A stretch of 64,000 nt of DNA from an uncultured Clostridium sp. (GTDB taxonomy: Bacteria; Bacillota; Clostridia; TANB77; CAG-508). Positions 54,915 through 62,207 of the stretch are shown here, one piece after another. Below the pieces are notes generated by a model. That model ran no database searches and was not told where the DNA came from. It saw only the letters and a program-made list of their open reading frames with translations. Each line of letters begins with the position of its first letter. Within the stretch, counting starts at the first letter, position 1. The position numbers and the translations under genes were made by a program. Location: NCBI GenBank assembly GCA_900552135.1, contig URYN01000009.1, positions 1 through 64,000 on the forward strand, read 5' to 3'.

Positions 54915-55112
54915 ATGGGATTTCAAATAAAACCTCAATCAAGTAAGTCAGAACCAAGTTTAAATAAAACATTCCGTTTGAAAGAAACTATGATCAATGA
55001 ATTACAAGATTTAGCAAATAAAAATGATGTATCTTTTAATTACCTAGTATGTCAAATGCTTCAATATTGTTTAGATAATTTAGATGATGAAAAAAAGGGC
55101 AATGCTTCATAA
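54915..55112 (+). CDS. Small ribbon-helix-helix-like protein
   Basis: 65 residues. After a ~17-residue polar tail, the pattern L-N-K-T-F-R-L, then a helix E-T-M-I-N-E-L-Q-D-L-A, a N-D-V-S turn and a second helix F-N-Y-L-V-C-Q-M-L-Q-Y is that of MetJ/Arc/CopG-like DNA-binding proteins, with the beta-strand contacting DNA. Target unknown; no toxin gene is adjacent. AAGGAGG precedes the ATG. The stop codon lies in the loop of its terminator. Confidence 0.78.
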   Translation: MGFQIKPQSSKSEPSLNKTFRLKETMINELQDLANKNDVSFNYLVCQMLQYCLDNLDDEKKGNAS

Positions 55113-55125
55113 ACATTGCCTTTTT
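55098..55125 (+). terminator. Bidirectional terminator overlapping the RHH gene end
   Basis: GGCAATG and CATTGCC arms with a 9-base loop, TTTTT after it and AAAAAA before it. The loop includes the stop codon (55110-55112) and the structure also ends the convergent ychF transcript. Confidence 0.88.
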
Positions 55126-55129
55126 ATAT

Positions 55130-56218
55130 TTATACATTAAATTTAAATAATACTATATCTCCATCTTGCATTACATATTCTTTGCCTTCTGAACGAACTA
55201 AGCCTTTTTCTTTAGCAGCAACCATTGAGCCCTCTCTCATTAAATCATCGTAAGAAACTATTTCTGCTCTAATAAATCCTCTCTCGATGTCCGAGTGAAT
55301 TTTTCCTGCTGCCTGTGGTGCTTTTGTTCCTTTTTTTATAGTCCAAGCTCTTACTTCTGGCTCACCAGCTGTTAAGAAAGACATCAATCCAAGCAAGTCA
55401 TAGCTTGATTTTATTACTTTATCTAGTCCAGATTCTTCTAATCCAAGTGCTTCAAGCATTTCTTTTTTATCATCACCATCTAAGCTTGATAATTCTTCTT
55501 CTATTTTTACACAAAGTTTGATAACTTCTGCTTTATCTTGTTTTGCATACTCTTCAACCGCTTTTACATTTGCATCATTATCATCTGAAAGTTGTTCCTC
55601 AGAAACATTTGCTACATATAAAATAGGCTTCATTGTAAGTAAAAATGCATCTTTTATTACTTCTTGCTCTTCCTCAGAATAATCTAAGCTTCTTGCCATT
55701 TTTCCATTTTGAAGTGCCTCTCTAACCTTTTTCCATGTATCCAATTCGAATTGATATTTTTTGTCTGCCTTTATCATTTTGCTACTTCTGTCTATTCTTT
55801 TTTCAACAGTCTCTAAGTCTGCAAATATTAATTCAAGGTTAATTGTTTCAATATCTCTTACCGGATTTATGCTTCCGTCAACATGTATTATGTTTGAATC
55901 TTCGAAACATCTTACAACCTCACAGATTGCATCTGTTTCTCTTATATGTGACAAGAATTTATTTCCTAATCCCTCACCTTTGCTGGCACCTTTAACCAAA
56001 CCTGCTATATCAACAAATTCAATTACTGCATGTGTAACCTTTTGAGGGTTGTACATTTTTGCTAAATTGTCCAATCTTTCATCTGGCACTGGAACTACGC
56101 CAACATTTGGTTCTATTGTACAGAATGGATAGTTTGCACATTCTGCTCCTGCATTTGTTATTGCATTAAATAAAGTACTCTTTCCTACGTTTGGAAGTCC
56201 TACGATTCCTATTTTCAT
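55130..56218 (-). CDS. ychF: Redox-regulated ATPase YchF (OLA1 family)
   Basis: 362 residues. Obg-related P-loop NTPase that prefers ATP and binds ribosomes. P-loop G7-L-P-N-V-G-K-S14, the switch region N-Y-P-F-C-T-I-E-P-N, G3 D-I-A-G-L, and Y-V-A-N-V-S-E-E in the G4 position typical of YchF. The C-terminal TGS domain ends K-E-Y-V-M-Q-D-G-D-I-V-L-F-K-F-N-V. The ATG at 56218 has AAAGG; an upstream in-frame ATG adds 16 unsupported residues. Confidence 0.95.
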   Translation of the reverse strand: MKIGIVGLPNVGKSTLFNAITNAGAECANYPFCTIEPNVGVVPVPDERLDNLAKMYNPQKVTHAVIEFVDIAGLVKGASKGEGLGNKFLSHIRETDAICEVVRCFEDSNIIHVDGSINPVRDIETINLELIFADLETVEKRIDRSSKMIKADKKYQFELDTWKKVREALQNGKMARSLDYSEEEQEVIKDAFLLTMKPILYVANVSEEQLSDDNDANVKAVEEYAKQDKAEVIKLCVKIEEELSSLDGDDKKEMLEALGLEESGLDKVIKSSYDLLGLMSFLTAGEPEVRAWTIKKGTKAPQAAGKIHSDIERGFIRAEIVSYDDLMREGSMVAAKEKGLVRSEGKEYVMQDGDIVLFKFNV

Positions 56219-56320
56219 TATATCTTCGACCTTTCTTTTTCTTATAGCTACTATAATATAACACAAATTGTTTGTTTTTGCAATCAGTTAATCTATCTAT
56301 AATTGATATATAATATTTTA

Positions 56321-56349
56321 AAGGACGCTCCACTCGTGGAACGTCCCTT
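56321..56349 (-). terminator. Hairpin after the 127-residue orphan gene
   Basis: AAGGACG-TCCAC and GTGGA-CGTCCTT-type arms with one mismatch and one bulge, 7 bases past the stop of the gene at 56357. The T-tract is weak. Confidence 0.6.
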
Positions 56350-56356
56350 GTCGCTT

Positions 56357-56740
56357 TTAATTTGCTGGTTCAAACATAATGAGTAACAGTTGTTCAAATC
56401 CGGTGCAGTAATGTGTATAGCAAACGCCCTGTGAATTAAATTGCACAAGTTGTTTGTAGCCTTCACAGTTGGTAATAAAACTTGCCATTGCCACGGTTTC
56501 CGCATGAGCATTTCCTTTGGTAAGCTTTAGCCATGTTTCGCTGTCGAAGCTATCGTTGTAATGAAAGCTCTTTTGACAATGTGTCTGGTAAACATGCATC
56601 TCCCAACCAAAGAATAATTTTTGAAATATATCCTCCTCAATAAAAACTTGCGTGTTCGGCTGTTTTATCAACTCCTCTTTAAGTAGCTTAAAGATTTTCT
56701 CCGGATTTTTCCGTGTTACATACATTTGTTTAATTTTCAT
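56357..56740 (-). CDS. Orphan hypothetical protein of foreign composition
   Basis: 127 residues, no family recognised, no membrane helix. The N-terminus is basic (M-K-I-K-Q-M-Y-V-T-R-K), the middle contains a Trp/His/Cys-rich stretch (F-G-W-E-M-H-V-Y-Q-T-H-C-Q-K-S-F-H-Y) and the C-terminal half another C-Y-T-H-Y-C; these could bind metal. AGGAGG precedes the ATG. GC content is clearly higher than in flanking genes, which suggests recent transfer. It is isolated, with a hairpin behind it. Confidence 0.7.
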   Translation of the reverse strand: MKIKQMYVTRKNPEKIFKLLKEELIKQPNTQVFIEEDIFQKLFFGWEMHVYQTHCQKSFHYNDSFDSETWLKLTKGNAHAETVAMASFITNCEGYKQLVQFNSQGVCYTHYCTGFEQLLLIMFEPAN

Positions 56741-56998
56741 AGAATTTAGTCCTCCTAACAGTTGTTTTCTGAGAATTTCTACTTGATATACTTAATATAA
56801 TTCACTCTCGCGAATGTTTTTATTATAGCATCGTTAACATAATTTTTCAATAGTTTTTACTATTTTTAAGTTTTTCTATTTTAATCTTTTTGCTATTTTT
56901 AAGTTTTCGAACATGCTCGTTTTTATAAAAAGTATTATCTAGTAATTTTTGCATGTTATCCAAACAATACAAGAGGTAGGATTTCTTCTACCATATTT

Positions 56999-57847
56999 TT
57001 ATTTGAACAATTTATTAAACGTATTTTTTCCAACAATACCATCTACTGATAGTCCATTTCTTGATTGAAAATCTCTCACTGCCCTTTCAGTTGCAGGTCC
57101 GAATATTCCGTCTGCATTAATATTAAATGAATGACAAATCAACATTGACTGGATTAACCAAGTGATGTTTCCTTCAGCTCCTCTTCGAACATTTATGCAA
57201 GCATTGTAGGTGTTAGTTCCAAATATTCCATCAACAACTAAGTTTCTTTCAAATTGTTTATTTAACTCAGTTTGTAATCCCTTTACAAGTGCCTTTTTAG
57301 TTTCATTTCCATAGATATTATCAGCATCAATATCTAATCCATACTTTTCATTTAATGCATTTTGTATCTGTGCAATTTTTCCTGTTTCTTCACTTGGCTT
57401 TGGAGTGATTATTTCGGTTGCATTCGCAATTTGATTGAATGGGAAATTATCCCCCGGACAGCTAGTTGCGTTTACTCTCTTGTGCACTTCAACTTCTGAT
57501 ATTCCATATTTGTTCTTTAAATAAGCTACAAGTTCTTGCCCTGCTTTAGTCTCTTCTTCTGGCATATTTTCAACCATATAATCCCCCTCAAAACACACTC
57601 CTATGGAGTTATAGTTTGAGCCATAAGCATGTGCACCAACTTTATCTTCCGGACGTAACCTATATATCTTTCCGTCTTTTCTAACTAAAAAGTGGTATCC
57701 AGCCCCACTCCATCCCTTGTTCAAGTGCCATCTATGAATATCTTCTGCTGAGCATGTTTTTGCAGCAGCATGGTGCAGAATTATTCTTTGAGTTGATTTT
57801 CTTGTATCCATTTGCTTAAATTTTAAATTTGTATCAATTATATTCAT
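56999..57847 (-). CDS. N-acetylmuramoyl-L-alanine amidase with peptidoglycan-binding repeats
   Basis: 282 residues. The Amidase_2 domain (about 18-150) cuts the lactyl-amide bond of peptidoglycan; zinc ligands are in L-H-H-A-A (25-26 region), G-A-H-A-Y-G and A-T-S-C-P-G-D. Two PG_binding_1-type repeats follow, with N-I-Y-G-N-E-T-K-K-A and D-G-I-F-G-P-A-T-E-R-A-V-R-D-F-Q. There is no signal peptide, which fits export through the adjacent holin or lysis-type release. GGGAG precedes the ATG at 57847, 1 base after the holin stop. Confidence 0.88.
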   Translation of the reverse strand: MNIIDTNLKFKQMDTRKSTQRIILHHAAAKTCSAEDIHRWHLNKGWSGAGYHFLVRKDGKIYRLRPEDKVGAHAYGSNYNSIGVCFEGDYMVENMPEEETKAGQELVAYLKNKYGISEVEVHKRVNATSCPGDNFPFNQIANATEIITPKPSEETGKIAQIQNALNEKYGLDIDADNIYGNETKKALVKGLQTELNKQFERNLVVDGIFGTNTYNACINVRRGAEGNITWLIQSMLICHSFNINADGIFGPATERAVRDFQSRNGLSVDGIVGKNTFNKLFK

Positions 57848-57848
57848 A

Positions 57849-58049
57849 TTACTTCTTCTCCCTATTATTAATAGCTTTTTGTCCAAGTAAATATGTGCTT
57901 ATTACACCTTGAACAACGGCTATTATTTGTATTATTTGAATCGCGTATGGTATTGTTATTCCTTCTACTGCATTAATGCCAGTAACTAATGCACTTATAA
58001 TTGCCAGAATATTTATTGTATATTTTGCTATCGTCTTAATCTTTTCCAT
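57849..58049 (-). CDS. Phage-type holin
   Basis: 66 residues with two hydrophobic segments (about 8-25 and 33-55) separated by a short polar turn, and a basic C-terminus, the layout of small phage holins. AGGAGG precedes the ATG. It is directly followed by the amidase gene, the classic holin-endolysin order. No other phage gene is nearby. Confidence 0.75.
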   Translation of the reverse strand: MEKIKTIAKYTINILAIISALVTGINAVEGITIPYAIQIIQIIAVVQGVISTYLLGQKAINNREKK

Positions 58050-58126
58050 ATTTAATCCTCCTAATATATTTTATTCGGAAAATTATTTATTGAGACAGAA
58101 TTTAAGGTAAAAGATGTAAAATAAAA

Positions 58127-58153
58127 AACTAGAATTCTCTAAAAATTCTAGTT
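58127..58153 (-). terminator. Terminator of tRNA-Thr
   Basis: Perfect 10-bp arms AACTAGAATT/AATTCTAGTT with a 7-base loop, then a TTTTTT run on the minus strand. Confidence 0.85.
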
Positions 58154-58165
58154 CTCTATAAATTT

Positions 58166-58241
58166 TGGAGCTAACAACGGGAATCGAACCCGTGACCTCA
58201 GCCTTACCAAGGCTGCACTCTACCGACTGAGCTATGTTAGC
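58166..58241 (-). tRNA. tRNA-Thr(GGT)
   Basis: 76 bases including an encoded CCA. Acceptor GCTAACA pairs perfectly with TGTTAGC; the anticodon stem-loop CAGCC-TTGGTAA-GGCTG gives anticodon GGT (Thr); T-loop GTTCGATTC is standard. Confidence 0.94.
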
Positions 58242-58248
58242 ATTTATT

Positions 58249-58275
58249 TGCTTCCGTCTATTCGGAAGCATTTTT
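58249..58275 (+). terminator. Hairpin upstream of tRNA-Thr
   Basis: Perfect 8-bp stem TGCTTCCG/CGGAAGCA with a 6-base loop, followed by TTTTT on the plus strand. No plus transcript is expected here, so for the minus-strand sigH transcript it may only act as a processing hairpin in front of the tRNA. Confidence 0.5.
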
Positions 58276-58353
58276 ATTTAATGTATTATTTGCAATCTGA
58301 TTTTTCATATTCAATGTTTGTTTTATATTTTCTGTAATTTCTATGCTCTATTT

Positions 58354-58983
58354 TTAATTTTTTTCTATATTCAATCCTTTAGCTGTTTTCTTCCTAATTC
58401 TTTGAATTGCATTATCTACCGATTTCACAGGAGCATCAAGTTTTTCCGCAATGGTAATATACGAATCACCTTGAATGTACCTTCCAAGCACCTTTTTTTC
58501 AAAGTTGCTAAGATGAGTATCTATAACATTTTCCACATTCGTCATGTATTCTTTTTTTGTTATTGTATCAAGTGGATCTTCAACAACATTGGCATCAAAT
58601 ACATCCATAACTTCTGTGTCATTGTTTCCGTCATCATTTTCATAAGCATTCATATTTAAAGATAGATATGAATTTAATGGAATGTGTTTTTGTCTGTTTG
58701 AAGATTTTATTGCTGTAATTAGTTGCCTTTCGATACATAAGTTTGCAAATGATTTGAAAGTGTTTTGCTTTGTTGCATTAAAATCTTTTATTGCTTTGTA
58801 TAATCCAATTAGTCCTTCTTGTATGATGTCTTCTTTTTCTGCACCTATTATGAAGTATTTGTTTACTTTTGAATTAACAACATCTTTGTATTTGCAAATT
58901 AAATATTCTAGGGCTTCTTCGTCTTTTGATTTTATTAATTCTAATATTTCTTCATCAGTCATATTATCGTATTTGTTGTTCAT
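58354..58983 (-). CDS. sigH: RNA polymerase sigma-H factor
   Basis: 209 residues, the SigH size. Region 2 (about 15-90) has E-Y-L-I-C-K-Y-K-D-V-V, D-I-I-Q-E-G-L-I-G-L-Y-K-A-I-K-D-F and F-K-S-F-A-N-L-C-I-E-R-Q; region 4 (about 150-205) has L-S-N-F-E-K-K-V-L and a helix-turn-helix S-Y-I-T-I-A-E-K-L-D-A-P-V-K-S-V-D-N-A-I-Q-R-I-R-K-K. SigH directs early sporulation and transition-state genes. AGGAGG precedes the ATG; promoter at 59025-59054. Confidence 0.93.
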   Translation of the reverse strand: MNNKYDNMTDEEILELIKSKDEEALEYLICKYKDVVNSKVNKYFIIGAEKEDIIQEGLIGLYKAIKDFNATKQNTFKSFANLCIERQLITAIKSSNRQKHIPLNSYLSLNMNAYENDDGNNDTEVMDVFDANVVEDPLDTITKKEYMTNVENVIDTHLSNFEKKVLGRYIQGDSYITIAEKLDAPVKSVDNAIQRIRKKTAKGLNIEKN

Positions 58984-59024
58984 GTTTTAGATTGTCCTCC
59001 TAGAGAAGTGCTCTACTAGCCTGT

Positions 59025-59054
59025 ATTATATTCTAGTTGAAACATTAATGTCAA
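59025..59054 (-). promoter_or_regulatory. sigH promoter
   Basis: Minus-strand consensus TTGACA (59049-59054), 18-base spacer, TATAAT (59025-59030). It is back to back with the rqcH promoter. Confidence 0.78.
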
Positions 59055-59074
59055 TAGTTTTGCATTATTTTTCC

Positions 59075-59103
59075 TTGATTTCTTCGTATTTTTGGGCTAT
59101 AAT
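59075..59103 (+). promoter_or_regulatory. rqcH promoter
   Basis: TTGATT (59075-59080), 17-base spacer, TATAAT (59098-59103), 25 bases before the rqcH start, so the leader is very short. Confidence 0.75.
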
Positions 59104-59128
59104 TTTATATATTGAAAGGAGAACGACT

Positions 59129-61066
59129 ATGGCTTTTGATGGAGTTGTTACAAAATCGATTGTAAATGAATTGCAATGCTTAATTAATGGAAAAATAAAC
59201 AAGATTTTTGAACCCAATAAGAACGAACTTTTACTGGGAATTTATTGTGGTGGAAAGAATTTTGCTTTGAATATTTCTATTGATTCTGTAAATTATAGAA
59301 TTAATTTAACAACGAATTCTAAGGCTAATCCTCAGAACGCTCTTAATTTTTGCATGGTTTTAAGGAAGCATCTTGTTGGCGGAATAATAAAAAAGATTTA
59401 TTCCAACGGACTTGAAAGAATCGTTTTTATCGATATAGAGTGCCATAACGAGCTTAATGATTTGATTACAAAAACTCTTGTAGTAGAACTTATGGGAAAG
59501 CATAGCAATGTAATTCTTCTTTCCGACAAAGAAATTGTTATTGATAGTTTAAGGCACTTGAACAAGTTTGACAATTCGAATCGTGACATATTCCCTGGTA
59601 GCAAATATGTTAGTATTGTAAGTGATAAGCCCGATTTTTCTTGTATAAAAACTTTTGATAATTTTTATAAACTTTTTTCAACTGAATCTTCTTCAGGTAC
59701 TTCAATCAGTTCTACTCTTAGCAAGAAGATTAATGGTTTTGGAAAAAATAATATTTTTTATTTATTAAATGAACTAAAAATCAATGATTCGGCTTACACT
59801 TTAGATGATTTAAAGAAACTATTTGAATATTTAAACAATATGGTTAAATTACTTGAAGCTGAACAACTAAAAAATACTACTTCTTGTATCACTGTTAAAG
59901 ATAATTCTAAATTCTTAAGTTTTTCTACAGATTCTAAGCAAAAAGCTGATTATTTCATTTGTATTGATAATGTTTCAGCCTATGATAATTTATCTATTAA
60001 CTTTTTTATAGATGATTTTTATTTTTTAAAAGAGCAAAAGGAGGAGTTTAAGTCTTATAGGGATTCTGTTTCCAGATTGGTTCTTGGTCAAATAAAAAAA
60101 GTTAAGGATAGAATTAACAATATTAATTTAAAGATTAATGAATGTGATAAAACTGATTCGTATAAATTATATGGTGAATTGATAACTTCAAATTTATATA
60201 AAATAAAGGATTTTCCTCAAGATTCTATTGTTTTGGAAAATTATTATGATAATAATAATCCTATTGAAATTCCGCTAGATAAGAGTATTTCACCTTCAAA
60301 GAATGCGAAGAATTTCTTTAAGAAGTACAGAAAACTACAAAATACGATTGCCATTGTTAGTAAGCAAAAGGAGCTTGCTGAACAGGAATTGAATTACTTG
60401 GAAAGTATTATATATGAATTAGAAAATGCAACAACAACAGAAGATCTTGAGAATATTTATTCTGAGATTTGCGATAATTTTATATTTAGCAAAAATTCGA
60501 ATACTGTAAATAATCATATTTCTTCTGAAGCTCAGAAAATTGCTACAAAATCAAAGAAACTTTCTGCAAAGAAAAAAAATAAAGCTCAAAAAGAAGAATC
60601 TTCTCTTATGCCCACAAAATATGAAATTGATGGATTTACGGTTTGGGTTGGGAAAAATAATAAACAGAATGATTATTTAACTTGCAGACTTGCTCAAAAT
60701 TCTGATATATGGTTTCACACAAAAGACATTCACGGAAGCCATGTTGTAATAAGACCTAGCAGTTTTGCTGAAAAATCTAATTTATCTGCTAATTTTGATA
60801 AAGATATTTCAGACAAACTAGCTATATCACCTTCATCTGCTTCCTCAGGCAAAAAACTTGATCTTTCAAATTCTGGAGTTCCAGACAGTGTTTTGTATAA
60901 ATGTGCTTGTTTAGCAGCATATTACAGCAAAGCTAGAATGTCTCAAAACGTTCCAGTCGATTATACTTTTATAAAATATGTAAAAAAGCCAAACGGAGCA
61001 AAGCCTGGAATGGTAATATATACAGACAATAAAACAATATACGCAAATCCACAACTTGCTCAATAA
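59129..61066 (+). CDS. rqcH: NFACT-family ribosome quality control protein RqcH
   Basis: 645 residues. Bacterial Rqc2/NEMF homologue; binds stalled 50S-peptidyl-tRNA and directs addition of C-terminal alanine tails. NFACT-N (to about 220) has N-F-C-M-V-L-R-K-H-L and V-E-L-M-G-K-H-S-N-V-I-L. Coiled coils lie at about 250-500. NFACT-R follows near 505-560 with G-F-T-V-W-V-G-K-N-N-K-Q-N-D and I-W-F-H-T-K-D-I-H-G-S-H-V-V-I. The ATG at 59129 has AAAGGAG; upstream codons are rejected as they cover the promoter. A Lys-rich linker and Ser-rich stretch are seen late. Confidence 0.93.
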   Translation: MAFDGVVTKSIVNELQCLINGKINKIFEPNKNELLLGIYCGGKNFALNISIDSVNYRINLTTNSKANPQNALNFCMVLRKHLVGGIIKKIYSNGLERIVFIDIECHNELNDLITKTLVVELMGKHSNVILLSDKEIVIDSLRHLNKFDNSNRDIFPGSKYVSIVSDKPDFSCIKTFDNFYKLFSTESSSGTSISSTLSKKINGFGKNNIFYLLNELKINDSAYTLDDLKKLFEYLNNMVKLLEAEQLKNTTSCITVKDNSKFLSFSTDSKQKADYFICIDNVSAYDNLSINFFIDDFYFLKEQKEEFKSYRDSVSRLVLGQIKKVKDRINNINLKINECDKTDSYKLYGELITSNLYKIKDFPQDSIVLENYYDNNNPIEIPLDKSISPSKNAKNFFKKYRKLQNTIAIVSKQKELAEQELNYLESIIYELENATTTEDLENIYSEICDNFIFSKNSNTVNNHISSEAQKIATKSKKLSAKKKNKAQKEESSLMPTKYEIDGFTVWVGKNNKQNDYLTCRLAQNSDIWFHTKDIHGSHVVIRPSSFAEKSNLSANFDKDISDKLAISPSSASSGKKLDLSNSGVPDSVLYKCACLAAYYSKARMSQNVPVDYTFIKYVKKPNGAKPGMVIYTDNKTIYANPQLAQ

Positions 61067-61082
61067 TCTCAATAATAAAGCT

Positions 61083-61115
61083 TTCGCCCAATAGGGACGT
61101 CCCTTTTTGGGCGAA
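61083..61115. repeat. CGCCCAA palindromic repeat, copy 5, between convergent genes
   Basis: Arms TTCGCCCAA and TTGGGCGAA around GGGACGTCCC, the same core as copy 1. It lies between the ends of rqcH and the DUF4116 gene and could terminate both. Confidence 0.85.
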
Positions 61116-61124
61116 GTTTGTTAT

Positions 61125-61649
61125 TTATTCTGGTGGATTTATTATTGCTTGTATTTCCGAATCTTGTCTTAGTTCTGGCACTATAAAATCATAAGCTCTC
61201 TTATCTTGTTTTACTGCCGACAAAGCTATTGTTTTATCTGAACGTAAACGCTTGCTAGCATATTTTACAATAAGACCTTTTTGCGTTACCGCTTCTAATA
61301 CAATATCATAATCATCTCTTAATTCTTTGCTAACATAATATAAGATTTGTCCATCTGTTTTTGCAGCTTTTAATGCTAGTTCCTTGTCAGCCTTTAATTC
61401 ATCAGACGCATAACAAAGAACCCACCCCTTTTTTTCTACGGCTTGCATTAATATTTCTTTGTCTCCTTTTAACCTTTTTGAGGCAAATTCCAATGCACCT
61501 CCGTCTTTTGTAACAGCCTTCATTACAAGCTCCTTATCATCTTGAAATTCCGGATCTGCAGCATCTAATAAAAGTCCATCTTCTTCTATTGCTTTTTCTA
61601 CGTATTCTCTGTCTTTACTATGTTCTTTTACATCGTCATAAGTGTACAT
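61125..61649 (-). CDS. DUF4116 repeat protein
   Basis: 174 residues. Residues 13-162 are six tandem repeats of exactly 25 residues, each with a D-K-E-L/I opening, an A-V-x-x-D-G middle and an A-S-K-x-L end, as in DUF4116. The repeats are helical and probably stack into a solenoid. Function unknown; DUF4116 proteins are found in diverse bacteria and in protists and amoebae. AGGAGG precedes the ATG. The repeat acts as the whole protein; there is no signal peptide. Confidence 0.85.
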   Translation of the reverse strand: MYTYDDVKEHSKDREYVEKAIEEDGLLLDAADPEFQDDKELVMKAVTKDGGALEFASKRLKGDKEILMQAVEKKGWVLCYASDELKADKELALKAAKTDGQILYYVSKELRDDYDIVLEAVTQKGLIVKYASKRLRSDKTIALSAVKQDKRAYDFIVPELRQDSEIQAIINPPE

Positions 61650-61753
61650 CTTTTCAGCCTCCTTGTATCAGTACAACTTTTTCGTCCTCCAACCATACTC
61701 ATTTTGAACATTTGTACTTTGGTACAATTTTTCCTCTTTCACCAAAATTTTCC

Positions 61754-61831
61754 TTAATTATATTTTGGCATTGGCACATCAGGAAATTTTTTCCCACGTA
61801 ACCAAATTGTACCGTCCTCAAATTGTACCAC
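61754..61831 (-). CDS. Tiny reading frame after the 80-residue gene
   Basis: A 25-codon frame (GTG start) that follows the stop of the gene at 61832 directly and in frame. It reads V-V-Q-F-E-D-G-T-I-W-L-R-G-K-K-F-P-D-V and looks protein-like. It has no good ribosome-binding site. It may be a coupled microprotein, the cut-off tail of a longer ancestral gene, or chance. Confidence 0.3.
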   Translation of the reverse strand: MVQFEDGTIWLRGKKFPDVPMPKYN

Positions 61832-62074
61832 TTAAATTGCACTTGTTTTGTATTCTATTGCTTCCATATATGGATAAATTTCTTTTAATCTTTTATGTGT
61901 TATTATTGCAAGTCTTGGTAATGGATTTTTTAAGTCTTCTGTAAGTAATTGTTGTGTATAGCAGTTTTCAGATGTTTTAAATAGCTGATATCTGTTTCTT
62001 ACATAAGTATAAAAAATTATATATCCGTTATCCAATTCTTCGTCCATTCTTTCAAAAGAATATTTTCCGTCCAT
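61832..62074 (-). CDS. Hypothetical small protein
   Basis: 80 residues, no family recognised, soluble. The first half is acidic and Tyr-rich (E-E-L-D-N-G-Y-I-I-F-Y-T-Y), the second half more basic (R-L-A-I-I-T-H-K-R-L-K-E-I). AAAGGA precedes the ATG. It lies between ligA and the DUF4116 gene. A tiny in-frame stretch continues after its stop. Confidence 0.65.
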   Translation of the reverse strand: MDGKYSFERMDEELDNGYIIFYTYVRNRYQLFKTSENCYTQQLLTEDLKNPLPRLAIITHKRLKEIYPYMEAIEYKTSAI

Positions 62075-62207
62075 CTTGTTTTCCTTTCTGATATTTTGTT
62101 TCTTGAATTTCTTTAAATCATTCTAGATACATATATAAATTGTATATTAATGCAGATACATTAACAAATTTCCACTTTTATTTTTTACTTTCATTAACCT
62201 ATTTTCA

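Noticed and set aside
56357..58241. Complete prophage or att site at tRNA-Thr
   Set aside because: Only holin and amidase are phage-like; no integrase, capsid or tail genes are seen and I could not find a repeat of the tRNA-Thr 3' end nearby.
59048..59128. Longer N-terminus for RqcH
   Set aside because: It has no ribosome-binding site, covers the consensus promoter and does not fit the family, which starts at M-A-F-D-G.
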